The notes below the pieces were generated by a model. It was not told where the DNA came from. It was given only the letters and a program-made list of their open reading frames with translations, and did not search any database. A stretch of DNA of 64,000 nucleotides, from positions 109,396-173,395 of the forward strand of contig VCJN01003243.1 in assembly GCA_006384855.1 (NCBI GenBank), in the 5' to 3' direction. Within the stretch, counting starts at the first letter, position 1; every line of letters starts with the position of its first letter. Of this stretch, positions 1 to 9,919 are shown one piece after another. The translations under genes were made by a program, and so were the position numbers. This stretch comes from Tetraselmis striata (taxonomy: Eukaryota > Chlorophyta > Chlorodendrophyceae > Chlorodendrales > Chlorodendraceae).

Positions 1-1
1 G

Positions 2-265
2 CCGACCAGCAGCCACGCTCACTCAGCCAGGACCTGGAGCGGGGAGCGCGCCTTCGAGGCAGCGCTGATGATGGTGGAGGAGGTCGCTGACCAACAAAGC
101 GGCGGCAAGTCTACCGCGGAGGAGAAGACCGCTGGCGGAGAGGCTGAGACTGAATGGTCTTTTGCCATTTACCGGCCAGATCAACTCGCGAGACAACGCG
201 AGGAGGAGGAAGATCGCAAGCGTGCAAATGCGCAGCGCAATCCCAGGAAAAAGGGCGATTATTGA
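2..265 (+). CDS. C-terminal end of an unknown protein (partial, runs off the window start)
   Basis: One frame is open from the first bases of the window to a TGA at 263-265, about 87 residues. The visible tail is acidic then basic: a stretch containing AETEWSFAIYRPDQL is followed by a charged EEEEDRKR segment and a basic end (RNPRKKGDY). No family is recognised. The upstream part lies outside the window, so start, exon structure and length cannot be judged. The stop codon overlaps by two bases the start of a repeated motif (GAGTCAAAA at 264) that recurs in inverted form near 5.8 kb, so either the element ends exactly at this stop or the CDS is part of the element. The frame could be chance, but the composition and the clean end at the repeat border favour a real terminus. 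Confidence 0.35.
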   Translation, partial: PTSSHAHSARTWSGERAFEAALMMVEEVADQQSGGKSTAEEKTAGGEAETEWSFAIYRPDQLARQREEEEDRKRANAQRNPRKKGDY

Positions 266-283
266 GTCAAAATGGGCACATTT

Positions 284-353
284 CTGGACTCAAAATTGCA
301 CCCCCCTTAACTCAATATTGTACCCCTTTTGGGGGGTGCAAATTTGAGTCCAG
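284..353. repeat. 23-bp stem hairpin just downstream of the CDS stop
   Basis: Bases 284-306 and 331-353 are inverted complements over 23 bp with one mismatch, separated by a 24-base loop. The stem begins CTGGACTCAAAA and ends in six C, matched by six G on the other arm. It would form a very stable stem-loop in DNA or RNA. Similar sequence recurs at 5,767-5,809 in inverse orientation. It could be a 3'-end structure of the upstream gene or the subterminal repeat of a transposon. Confidence 0.7.
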
Positions 354-753
354 CCTAACACTGTACGAATGTACTGTGAAACTGGCTTCCTTTTCTTGCC
401 AACACTGTACGAGGTACTGTTCAGTGAAATGAACCTTCACTATGTACTACACGCCTGCCCACCGCCCTTTGACGAGATGCGTCGCTACCCTTCCACGCCA
501 ACCGTTTTTTCTGGCCTCGAATGCTACGCCGCCACTGAGCTTCCCACTCATCTACCCCTCGCAAGCTCCCTCGCGCTTGTATTCTTTGAGGCATCTTAAC
601 GCTTCTCGGTGCACAAAAGCATGGCAGGCCGTCCTCGCAGAGCAAAACGCACATATGCCCGCTTGCACAGTTCTGTGCGTGGCGGGGACATCTGCGGCTG
701 CACTTGGCTTTGACCCAACGAGCAGGGCTCTCGACACACTGCTAGTGACCCCC

Positions 754-1047
754 ATGGCGCAAGATTCTCCGCGGATGCACTTGCGTTCCGGCAGGAGGGC
801 GTCTCAGGCGCCAATACCCACGACTCAGCCCATGAGGCCCATGCAGCCGGGCGGTGGGCAACATGGAAGCGGACCGCTATGGCCCGGGGCCGGAGATTCG
901 CAGCCTTCGCCTCACGGCGAGCCTCAGCCTGACCCCCCAAGCCTCAAGGTGTGCCACCTTTGGTCCCTCTCCCAGGAGCGACTCCAACGGTGCGCGGACT
1001 CGCATCTTCGCTTGCATCTCTCATCAGGGCGCCGTGGGCTGCGTTAA
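754..1047 (+). CDS. Hypothetical Pro/Arg-rich open frame, possibly the start of a retroelement gag-like ORF
   Basis: An ATG at 754 opens a frame of 98 codons beginning MAQDSPRMHLRSGRRASQ and rich in Pro, Gln and Gly. The frame is open further upstream to 442, but the part before 754 looks like ordinary spacer. Short basic LRSGR-type starts followed by low-complexity Pro/Gln sequence are common in retroelement first ORFs, which fits its position behind the inverted repeat at 264. No domain can be named, there is no downstream RT in frame, and chance is a fair alternative. Confidence 0.2.
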   Translation: MAQDSPRMHLRSGRRASQAPIPTTQPMRPMQPGGGQHGSGPLWPGAGDSQPSPHGEPQPDPPSLKVCHLWSLSQERLQRCADSHLRLHLSSGRRGLR

Positions 1048-1531
1048 GCGCACCTCGCCGTCGCGCATCTCGACATGAGTGGTGACACCCGCCCCGTTTC
1101 CCACCCGCTTCGTGTTTTCGTCCTTGTCTGCCAACGACCTCTAAAACATCATGCACGATCCGCGATACCCGATGACCTCAGACTGCAAGAGAGGGGCAGG
1201 GGCGAGAGGCAGCACGGTGAACATGCGGGCCTTCTTGGCCTCTGAAGACCACCGGCTTGTGTACAACGAGTTGCGGGGGATTTGCAACGAGTATGTCCAA
1301 GAAGCTCACCGGCAGATGCGAATCTCGTCCCCTGGTAAAATGGCCCGGCAAAAGCCCTCGTCATGGCAGACCCGGACTACGGCTCGGGTCCTGCCAATGT
1401 CGACAGCGTGGCGGGGGAGGGGGGGGGGGGGGGGCTCCTCATCATCTTTCTCAATTGCTGCGCGCCACGCACTGCCTTTAGGAGGGGGCGAGATGTGACA
1501 ATTGTCGACGCCTTGAAGTTGGTCCTCGGAC

Positions 1532-3400
1532 GAGATTCGGCGACTTTAAGGGCGCATCTCTCGGAGCACCTCGGCAAGCAACGTGGGTTCGTGTATGCGA
1601 GACAGCGAGAACCATGACGGCGGCGAAAGAGATGCGGCATTGGAACCCGGAGGCCCACATTGAAGACGACGGGTACGTCCTCGCGGACGTCAAAGCAGCG
1701 GTGGCTGAGGCCACCGCTGGCACGACTGACGAGCAAGAGATGCGGAGGGTGGAGAGAATTTAAAGGTAGAGGGTGGGCGGATTACCCGCATCTCCGCAGT
1801 GGGGGCATATGAGCGCTCGCATCTCTCGCGTACAAACCCGTGAACTATCGCCCCTAGCTCTTGTAACGCTGCCCTATGCAAGGATCCCTTTGTCGTTGTC
1901 ACGTCGCCTTGGCTCACTCACCTGAATTTGCTCCTACCGCTGCTGGCGGCCTACAAGGCGGAAATCGGTTGCGTGCAGATTCCGAGCACCTACTTGACGC
2001 AAGGGCCCCGCCCGCAAATGAACTACCTATCCCCAGTCTGTTGAAAGCGGGTCGTGCACTTCTCATCGCGTCAAAGCACCCAAGAAACCCCGACACCAAC
2101 AGACGCGCCTTGTGGTTGGTCGTCGGAAGAGATTCGGCGACTTTAAGGGCGCATCTCTCGGAGCACCTCGGCAAGCAACGTGGATTCGTGTATGCGAGAC
2201 AGCGAGAACCATGGCGGCGGCGAAAGAGATGCGGCATTGGAACCCGGAGGCCCACATTGAAGACGACGGGTACGTCCTCGCGGACGTCAAAGCAGCGGTG
2301 GCTGAGGCCACCGCTGGGACGACTGACGAGCAAGAGATGCGGAGGGTGGAGAGAATTTAAAGGTAGAGGGTGGGATTACCCGCATCTCCGCAGTGGGGGC
2401 ATATGAGCGCTCGCATCTCTCGCGTGCAAAGCCGTGTACTGTCGCTCCTAGCTCTTGTAACGCTGACCTGTGCAAGTATACCTTTGTCGTTGTCATGTCG
2501 CCTTGGTTCACTCACCTGAATTTGCTCCTACCGCTGCTGGCGGCCTACAAGGCGGAAATCGGTTGCGTGCAGATTCCGAGCACCTACTTGACGCAAGGGC
2601 CCCGCCCGCAAATGAACTACCTATCCCCAGTCTGTTGAAAGCGGGTCGTGTACTTCTCATCGCGTCAAAGCACCCAAGAAATCGCGACACCAACAGACGC
2701 GCCTTGTGGTTGGTCGTCGGAAGAGATTCGGCGACTTTAAGGGCGCATCTCTCGGAGCACCTCGGCAAGCACCGTGGATTCGTGTATGCGAGACAGCGAG
2801 AACCATGACGGCGGCGAAAGAGACGCGGCACTGGAACCCGGAGGCCCACATTGGGGACGACAGGTACGTCCTCCCGGACGTCAAAGCAGCGGTGGCTGAG
2901 GCCACCGCTGGCACGACTGACGAGCAAGAGATGCGGAGGGTGGAGAGATCGAATTGACCGCCGTAAAGGGTGGGATTACCCGCATCTCCGCAGTGGGGGC
3001 ATATGAACGCCCGCATCTCTCGCGTACAAACCCGTGTACTGTCGCCCCTAGCTCTTGTAACGCTGCCCTAGGCAAGGAGCCCTTTGTCGTTGCCATGTCG
3101 CCTTGGTTCACTCACCTGAATTTGCTCCTATAGCTGCTGGCGGCCTACAAGGCGGTAATCTATCGCGTGCAGATTCCGAGCACCTACATGACGCAAAGGC
3201 CCCTGCCGCGAATGGACTACCTCGACAGCCTGTTGAAAGCGGGTCGTGTACTTCTCATCGCGCCAAAGCACCCAAGAAACCCCGACACCAACGGACGCGC
3301 CTTGTGGTTGGTCGTCGGAAGAGATTCGGCGACTTTAAGGGCGCATCTCTCGGAGCACCTCGGCAAGCACCGTGGGTTCGTGTCTGGTCCGTGACAAGGG
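1532..3400. repeat. Four tandem copies of a ~596-bp unit with decayed coding content
   Basis: The block GAGATTCGGCGACTTTAAGG starts at 1,532, 2,129, 2,723 and 3,321, giving periods of 597, 594 and 598 bp; the last unit breaks off near 3,395. Each unit carries on the plus strand a peptide like SPWFTHLNLLLPLLAAYKAE, then RVLLIAPKHPRNPDTN and ALWLVV, and a second piece containing MRHWNPEAHIEDDGYV. The frames are interrupted differently in each unit. The first segment recalls a domain I have met in algal retroelement polyproteins (an SPW-type, methyltransferase-like fold), but I cannot name it safely. The units differ by scattered substitutions, so the array is not a simple assembly duplicate. 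Confidence 0.75.
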
Positions 3401-3560
3401 ATTCATGCAGCTTGAAATTCGCTGCCATAGCTCCCTGGACAATACCTCATTAATCATCATCAACTATCACAACAAATCATTCTCAACCGCAGATAAGAGT
3501 TTAATCGACTCCTGTCCGTCGATTTCACAAACCGCACTTCCTTTGCTAGCGCGGCCAAGG

Positions 3561-3640
3561 CAGCGGGGCGCCAACGCGCCGCGGCCGGCGCAGCGGGGCG
3601 CCAACGCGCCGCGGCCGGCGCAGCGGGGCGCCAACGCGCC
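3561..3640. repeat. 30-bp GC-rich tandem repeat, ~2.7 copies
   Basis: The unit CAGCGGGGCGCCAACGCGCC plus ten more bases repeats exactly at 3,561, 3,591 and 3,621, the last copy incomplete. Because 30 is a multiple of three, it reads as a repeated QRGANAPRPA peptide in one frame, but no real gene surrounds it. Confidence 0.85.
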
Positions 3641-3672
3641 AACGCGCGGCGACCGGCGCATGTTGGTGATTC

Positions 3673-4560
3673 ATGCAGCCCCGCATACTAAATGGCTTGC
3701 AGCCATCTAGGCAATAGAAGCATGCTTAAAGGCAGCATCTGCGGTGCAACGCTGCAGCAATCCGCGGCGTGCCGCCAGCAAATATAACGTATTATCCCTA
3801 CTGCCCTGCAATCTGTATGGTATCGACAAGCAGGTGCGTATTCATATCCCTTCTATGCCATGCAGCCCCGCATACTAATGAATGGTTTGCAGCCATCCAG
3901 GCAATTGAAGCATGCCTTAAGGCAGCATCTGCGGTGCAGCGCTGCAGCAATCTGCGGCGTGCCGCCAGCAAATATGAGGTATTAGCCCTACTGCCTTGCA
4001 GTCCGTATAGTATCGTCAAGTAGGTGCGGGTTCATATCCCTTCTATGCCATGCAGCCCCGCATACTAATGAATGGTTTGCAGCCACCCAGTCAATTAAAA
4101 CATGCCTAAAGGCAGCATCTGCGGTGCAGCGCTTCAGCAATCTGCGGCGTGCCGCCAGCAAATATTAGGCATTAGCCCTACTGCCTTGCAGTCCGTATAG
4201 TATCGTCAAGCCGGTGCGTATTCACATCCCTTTCATGCCATGCAGCCCCGCATACTAATGAATGGTTTGCAGCCATGTAGGCAAATGGCTGCAGCAATCT
4301 GCGGCGTGCCGCCAGCAAATATTAGGTATTAGCCCTACTGCCTTGCAATCTGCATAGTATCGTCAAGCAGGTGCGTGTTCACATCCCTTCTATGCCATGC
4401 AGCCCCGCATACGAAATGGTTTGCAGCCATCTAGGCAATAGAAGCATGCCTAAAGGCAGCATCTGCGGTGCAGCGCTGCAGCAATCTGCGGCGTGCCGCG
4501 AGCAAATATCAGGCATTAGTGGTACTGCCTTGCAATCTATATAGTATTGTAAAGCATATG
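3673..4560. repeat. Satellite-like array of five ~190-bp units
   Basis: The landmark ATGCAGCCCCGCATAC starts at 3,673, 3,860, 4,050, 4,240 and 4,397, giving periods of 187, 190, 190 and 157; the fourth unit is shortened by an internal deletion. Each unit contains TTGCAGCCA, a GGCAGCATCTGCGGTGCAGCG block, GCGGCGTGCCGCCAGCAAATAT and a TAGTATCGTCAAG end. Short matching words (ACATGCCT, CAACAATCTGCGGCGTG) reappear at 7,680-7,920, suggesting a diverged relative there. No coding potential is evident. Confidence 0.8.
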
Positions 4561-4910
4561 GGCAATTAAATCCCCTTTTTGTCATAAAAATCCTCATACT
4601 GGAAGGTTGCCGAGCCAGCTCTTTACCCCCCACCGTCTTGGTCGACGACCGCTACTACCAGGTCGTAGCGGCGCCGCGTCAGGCTGGCGGGTCCTCTAAA
4701 CCCGCATCTCAACCACCGCCACCGGGGTCCGGCGGAGATGGCTCCCAAAACGGCGCTGCAGCAGGTCTCTTGATAGAGCTTCGAGCAGCTCCGCCCCTCC
4801 CCCGAGCAGGCTTGGTCCCTCGGAGACTGCCAAGCCGCCGAGTGAGCCTCAGCCTTCGAGTGCGACGAAGCGCCCGCACGGTGCGTTGAGCACGGGAGGC
4901 AAGACCAGCA

Positions 4911-5390
4911 CTTGTCGCCCATTAAGCTGCGCAAAAAGCATTCCAAGAAGCGCGGGCCGAGTCCTCCTTCAAGATGGCGATAGAATTGGAGGACGACGAC
5001 CCCTTCCAGGCGCCTAAGCCTAAACGCGAAGCCACGTCAAGCCGTCAGGCGCCTTCGGGTGCCGCTGGTGGGAGTCGCAGGGCCACATCTTCACGTGGCG
5101 GTGCCGCATCTCCGCCTCCCCGACCCGCATCTCCGCCTATGGAGGCAAAAGCAGCAGCTTGTCGCCCATTAAGCTGCGCAAGAAGCATTCCAAGAAGCGT
5201 GGGCCGACTCCTCCTTTAAGATGGCGATAGAGTTGGAGGACGACGACCCCTTCCAGACGCCTAAACCGAAACGCGAAGCCCCGTCAAGCCGTCATGCGCC
5301 TTCGGGTGCCGCTGGTGGGAGTCGCAGGGCCACATCTTCACGTGGCGGTGCCGCATCTCCGCCTCCCTGACCCGCATCTCCGCCTAAGGA
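4911..5390 (+). repeat. 247-bp direct duplication encoding a basic/acidic low-complexity peptide
   Basis: Two copies start at 4,911 and 5,158. Each reads on the plus strand as LSPIKLRKKHSKKRGP, then KMAIELEDDDPFQ, then a Ser/Arg-rich tail, but in shifting frames, so no single ORF spans both copies. The first copy has an open frame 4,974-5,219; the second ends at a TGA near 5,370. It looks like the remains of a repeat-containing, nuclear-type basic protein or a gag-like region. Confidence 0.6.
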
Positions 5391-5943
5391 GCCCTCATCT
5401 CGGGACGCGAAGCCCGCACCGCCGCCTGCGCCGACATCTCGCCCCAACGCCGCGTCGCTGTCAGCAGGGTTCAGAGGTAGCATCTCGTTGCGACGAACAC
5501 AATCTCTGAGGTCGGCGATAGACTCGTAGGCCCGGGGCGTCTTCTCTGCGCGAGTGAGGCTCGATTTCCAGGCTTGAAACGCTTGAAACACAGTCGCCAT
5601 GCCCTCGCGTCCGCAATCTTCCAAGGTGAGGCAGATAGTACTTTACGCGATTGAGGGCGCGAAGATGACACGCCGATGTGCCATTTCTAGTACTCTCGTA
5701 TAGTATTGCATTGCACCTGAAATGTGACCGAAAAATGGGTACATATCCCAGCCTAAGCGATCACGTGGGGGGCACATTTTTGAGTCCAGGAATTGGACCG
5801 TTTTGACTCGATATGTGCCCTGTACCCGCAATCCCAGCACGGCACAGCGATTCCTCGTAATACAAATCCGTACAAAATGTATACTGCTGCAAAAAGGGAA
5901 GACAATGCGAAGGTGTACTGGGCTCGTCGCCCTTAAATAATCC

Positions 5944-6183
5944 TTACGTGGTCAGTGCCGGGTATTTTGATGGCAGTGTTTTAGACGGTGATCCAACAGT
6001 GTTGGAAATTCCGTCACTAGCCTTCAATTAGTCTTGCGAAATGCTTCGGCAATTTGCTTGATGACTATAACGGAGCGTCGTCTACCCAGGGCTTTCCGTA
6101 ACTGGATTGCTGCCTAAACGGCCGTCGTAGAGACGCTGCAAGGGTTTCACTGGTGCCAGTCCTGTCCCGGAGGCGAAAAAACA
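5944..6183 (+). repeat. Dispersed ~240-bp repeat, copy 1 of 3
   Basis: This block matches 28,161-28,397 almost throughout and 63,258-63,455 in a more diverged form. Shared landmarks in order are TTTTGATGGCAGTGTTTTA, the palindromic TCCAACA(N)TGTTGGAA, GGCAATTTGCTTG, a GCGTCG(T/C)C block and GAGACGCTGCAAGGGTTTCA. No open frame is conserved between copies. It is most likely a short non-autonomous element. Tyrosine-recombinase or TIR signatures were not identified. Confidence 0.7.
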
Positions 6184-6253
6184 ATCCTTACGAGTACCCG
6201 ATGCTCAGGTTTGTCACCCGCCGGCGCGGCCTCGCACCTTAGGAAGTATTCGG

Positions 6254-7630
6254 ATAATTACATGAGCTAGCAGCAGAAGGCGATATCGGAAATCACCAAA
6301 ATAAAAGGCAATCAGAAAGGTCCTCTACAGCGATTGCGGGGTGGAAGCAGTAACATGAGAAGACGCAGAGTGGGCACGAGCACACACATCAGACTTGGCC
6401 ATCTGCACACCGGCAGAGAGAATGCCGCCCAGGGTACCATGCACGCAAGCCGAGACCCGCTGCAACAGCCCCCGCCGTGTGCGCGACAGGTGACGGCGGA
6501 ACTCAGCAGGTTGGCCGGCGACAAAGTTTCGAAGTGCCTGAACGGATTGACCACGAAGAAAGCAAGAGGTCGGGGCGGAAGGACCGCCAGGGAAGTTGCG
6601 CACAGCCAACAGCACCGCGAAGATGTAGACCACAGTCAAAGCGGACTTCCCGAGTCGGCAGCGGTCCTCAACCACAAAAGGGTAGTACCGGTGAACACCC
6701 TGCACTGGGGCGGAAGACGCCCGGTCCGCTGCCAACTTAGCATGCTCCGCCTCGGTCGCCGCGATTCCCGGGATGCACCAGCGGGGGTCGTTGCTCCAAG
6801 TGGGAGTCGTGGAGGACACGCACGCGAAGTCGATCATGTAATCGCACGCTGCCCCTCCCCACCCCGCCAGCGTCAGGTCCGACGGCCGCGAGCGGTCCGC
6901 TGGGCGCAGCCCACTCGTCTCAAGGGTCAAGTCGCCGGCTCCCGAGCGGTCCCGGTCAAGCACCGCCCCGGCATCAATTGCCACAGATGCCCACAGATTC
7001 TTCAAAGCGGTATGCATGCGGTGCTTGTAGTTCGCTACGGGGCATATGGGTAGATGATCCACGATGAAATCCGTAGCGCTCCGGTTCGAGCCATCCGTAG
7101 AGCGAAGCCATAAGGGATCAATACCACACGTTGGGCCAGGGCAAGTGACAAGCGCGGAACCTCCGCGCGGGCAAAGGCCCAGTACCCGCGCAGCGGCGGC
7201 CGCATAAGCAGCATGGGGAATCTTGCGGGCGGACTCGTGATCCGACTGGAAAAGCGATAGGGAGCCCGGCCCGCACGCGCTGTACAGGCGCAGGGTATCA
7301 AGTCGCGAGGCCGCTGCACCAGTACGTTGGAAGCTGAGATCGAGGGCCACGAAGTCACGCAAGCGAATCGCACGGCTGAGGTGGCGTTGGACAACCATGG
7401 TCGTGGGTTGATCATCGGAGGTCGCACCCGAACCCGTACCCGAGGGCGGAGCAGTAGAACCTGGCAGCGATTCTGGGAGGGAAACAGTGGCTGCTGACGG
7501 AGGGTGTGCCACTAATTCGCCCGGCGACGGTATCTTCAGAGCTACAAAAGCGCATGTAGTAACGGTATTGGCAGTACTCGTACCACCGATAGGAAGCAAT
7601 TGCTGGGCAGCAGAGGCGGCCTCACCAGGT
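6254..7630 (-). mobile_element. Left arm of a 1.4-kb inverted duplication: REL-type retroelement 3' part
   Basis: This segment is the near-perfect inverted copy of 11,676-13,052; the match ends abruptly near 6,254/13,052 and near 7,630/11,676. It carries an intact open frame (see next entry). Both arms share the untranslated tail after the stop, including a TTTTATTTTGGT(G/A)ATTTCCGATATCG stretch. The two arms are about 4 kb apart and enclose unrelated sequence plus another retroelement fragment, so the arrangement is not a simple terminal repeat. Confidence 0.8.
6325..7599 (-). CDS. C-terminal region of a non-LTR retroelement polyprotein with a restriction-endonuclease-like domain
   Basis: The frame is open for 424 codons and ends in TAG. 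After a low-complexity start it contains a Cys-bearing CPRGGSALVTCPG segment, then HRMHTALKNLWASVAIDAG, RPSDLTLAGW followed by CDYMIDFACV, and finally GVHRYYPFVVEDRCRLGKSA. In known REL endonucleases of non-LTR elements (R2/NeSL-like), the order is a His-led helix with a following VxxE, then RP(A/S)D and xxDxxV forming the PD-(D/E)xK centre, then an (F/Y)xPFVxExxGRLG end, and this frame follows that order. The reverse transcriptase itself is missing, as expected for a 5'-truncated insertion. The first Met may not be a true start. This arm keeps its frame whereas the right arm does not. Confidence 0.55.
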   Translation of the reverse strand: MLPIGGTSTANTVTTCAFVALKIPSPGELVAHPPSAATVSLPESLPGSTAPPSGTGSGATSDDQPTTMVVQRHLSRAIRLRDFVALDLSFQRTGAAASRLDTLRLYSACGPGSLSLFQSDHESARKIPHAAYAAAAARVLGLCPRGGSALVTCPGPTCGIDPLWLRSTDGSNRSATDFIVDHLPICPVANYKHRMHTALKNLWASVAIDAGAVLDRDRSGAGDLTLETSGLRPADRSRPSDLTLAGWGGAACDYMIDFACVSSTTPTWSNDPRWCIPGIAATEAEHAKLAADRASSAPVQGVHRYYPFVVEDRCRLGKSALTVVYIFAVLLAVRNFPGGPSAPTSCFLRGQSVQALRNFVAGQPAEFRRHLSRTRRGLLQRVSACVHGTLGGILSAGVQMAKSDVCARAHSASSHVTASTPQSL

Positions 7631-9313
7631 GCAGGTATGCAACAAATACCCCGGACAAGGAAAGTGTCTCAGCCAGGTAGGTCGTTCCTGCCTGCCGAAG
7701 GCAACAATCTGCGGCAATCTAGGGCTCGCCGTCGCGAATATGATGTTCCTCGGGGTGTAACTCTCTACCTATGTTGTGTGAGTCGCTGAGCCCATGCGCA
7801 TGCATAATACTTCTATATGCCGCATTATCCGGGTACAGCAAGTAGGTTTCGCAGCCGTGTGCGGATTTAAAACATGCCTGAGGCAACAATCTGCGGCGTG
7901 GCGCGCAACAATCTAGGGCTTTCAGTAAGCCAAAGTGAAGTTCTCGGGAGAGCACCTCGCTAGCAGTCGTACTTTCCCGTCAACCCTATGCGCTTTTGTC
8001 ATACAAGTATGCAACAAATACCCCAGACAAGGAATAAAGTGTTTCAGCCAAGTAGGCAGTTACCGCATGCCTAACGCAACATTCCTTACTCGCTACCAGT
8101 AGTCGCTACCGTATAGTCAGATTGTATCACTCGATCGTTCGAGATCCTTATACTGGCTATTGTAGTCAGTTCGTAGCCTACCTGCATATCTCATCTCAAT
8201 TATGCACCCTACACCCGCTCACCTCGTGGCGCCAGCAATCGTGGCGTAGTATTACTTGGAATACTAGCAGCAATCTCGCAAGTCTGCCGGTGCCGCGCCC
8301 CAGGGTTGTAGTGACTAGTACCGGGGAGAGTGTAGAGCAGTCGGTACCAGTACCGGTACTGGGCCAACTAGATTTGCGCGCTACACCCGCCAACAATCGA
8401 CGAGTCGCGACAGGGCTCGCGCACGATCTAGGCGGCTGAAAGGATTAAATCTGCCCTGGTCAATGCACACGATTTTCCCTTCGGCTTGCCGTCCCTGGCA
8501 GATACGGGTACCCGCGTATATCCCGGCCCTAGCCACTGCTAGATAATCGCCGGCGACGGCGCCACGGCTGACCGCGCGCGGGATTGCCCGCCGCCGTTCA
8601 CGCACTAGCCTCCGCGCCGTCAACCGTAGCGTAAACATACTGGCAGCAACAACGCAAATAGCAACCTGCCGGTAATGCGCCCCGAGATTGTAGTGAGGTT
8701 GCGGTCAGAACGTAGCCTACCCGTAGACGTTGCCTCCGCCACGACTGTCAGCCAGACGGGCGCCGAGCTGTACCCGATATATCCGCATCCGGCTCGGCAT
8801 GAAACCCAAATAAGGACGGTACAAAGCGGGCGGTTGCCGCCGCACCCGCCGCAAGGATCGCCACGTCGGTTCGGCTGGCTATGACTATGGTACTGGGGTA
8901 GGAGCCGTGCCTTCGGCCTGCGTAGGCCTCCGCCGCCGCCGAGCGTCTGGGGGGTCCTTCATCGGCCCTGAAATCCGGTGACTTAACCCCCCAAGCGACA
9001 TTGCGCAAGGACCGTCGTAGATACGGCTCGGTCATAAGGGTGTCTAGTGGCCCGCGCTTCACTCGACGGCTAGCACGGCTAGCAAGGGTGACCACTGACT
9101 GAGTGGCGTGCCGAGGAGTGTGGGTGGGTGCCGAGGGAGAGGTGGTTGTAGTTCGTTACGGCAGCCGTAGTCGTGCACATCTTCGTGCCCCATATTTCCG
9201 CACAATCGGCGGTGAAAATAGTACATAGAGGCAGAACAGGAAACCCTAATCGGGCAACGTGATTTGGCTCGAAAAACAGCAGCAAAACTAGGACCTCGCG
9301 GTACAGTACATTT
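7631..9313. other. Spacer inside the inverted duplication, no supported gene
   Basis: Short words shared with the 3.7-4.5 kb satellite (CAACAATCTGCGGCGTGGCG near 7,880) are present up to about 7,920, and CAACAAATACCCC(G/A)GACAAGGAA occurs twice (near 7,640 and 8,010), 370 bp apart. From 8,100 to 9,300 there are many TACTGG/GTACCG microrepeats (for example around 8,320-8,370). No open frame has domain features. I see no gene here. Confidence 0.5.
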
Positions 9314-9919
9314 TTGCTCGCGTTTTGGCCTTTTCTGGCGACTGGCGACGAGTCTACACCGCGCATGGAGGCTGCAATCGTTCAGATGAGTATGCCCGCG
9401 GATTTTGGCGGTCTGAATCTGGCCTTGCTGCAGTCCGAGGCCCCTGCGGCGTTTTATTCCGCGCAATCGGCTGTCCTGCCAAAGCTGGTACGGGAGTACG
9501 GGCCCGCCCTTGGCCCCTTATACGAGACGGTCCGCGCCGAGGTGTCGTCTGTGGCTACGAGTGCTTTGCCATGGGCGCGTGAGACGCGCCGCGTGTACGA
9601 GACTGTACGGGCCCTAACCACGTTACCGCAGGAAGATGTGCGGCGCGCACGCGCGGCGTATGGGCACGCCCACGAGATCTTCGAGTTACTTACGGTCATT
9701 AATGCTACGACCACCGCTGCATCGGATCCAGCAGCTGGTACTACGACCCGTACGGGTACGAGCACTGGCGGAGGATTGCGCGTCACCACATCAAGCACCT
9801 TACCTTACCTTACCTTGGAGTACGGCCACTCCTCTTGGAGTTGGTACTGGTGGTACTGGTGTGAATTACAAAAAGGGCAGTTCCCCAGAATTAGAAAATC
9901 AACACAGCAAGCCGCCTAA
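9314..9919 (+). CDS. Hypothetical 201-codon open frame
   Basis: The frame starts with ATG at 9,314 (an internal ATG at 9,365 gives MEAAIVQMSMPADFGG) and ends near 9,917. Residues 35-120 look protein-like, with two regular ARxxYETVRAL/YETVRAEV helices that could pair as a short coiled coil (around residues 75-110). The last 50 codons run through simple repeats (ACCTTACCTT, TGGTACTGG), so the true end may be earlier. No family is recognised. A SINE-like tail and the 3' end of the neighbouring minus-strand retroelement lie immediately downstream. It may be a real small gene or a lucky open frame. Confidence 0.25.
   Translation: MLAFWPFLATGDESTPRMEAAIVQMSMPADFGGLNLALLQSEAPAAFYSAQSAVLPKLVREYGPALGPLYETVRAEVSSVATSALPWARETRRVYETVRALTTLPQEDVRRARAAYGHAHEIFELLTVINATTTAASDPAAGTTTRTGTSTGGGLRVTTSSTLPYLTLEYGHSSWSWYWWYWCELQKGQFPRIRKSTQQAA

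Larger units (their letters stand above)
264..5809. mobile_element. Possible 5.5-kb element bounded by 43-bp imperfect inverted repeats
   Basis: Bases 264-306 and the complement of 5,767-5,809 align over 43 positions with blocks GAGTCAAAA and CTGGACTCAAAA identical and a shared C-rich end. The interval holds a proline/arginine-rich open frame near its left end (from 754), four tandem copies of a 596-bp unit, a satellite of 190-bp units and a 247-bp duplication. I see no transposase or reverse transcriptase inside, so the element would be non-autonomous or badly rearranged. No target-site duplication was recognised. The inverted repeats are seen directly; that they are ends of one element is inference. 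Confidence 0.3.

Noticed and set aside
3460..3710. Open frames across the 30-bp GC-rich repeat on both strands
   Set aside because: They are explained by a period divisible by three without stops.
6334..7053. 239-codon plus-strand frame
   Set aside because: It is antisense to the REL-domain frame, which has recognisable nuclease motifs; the same shadow appears in the other arm.
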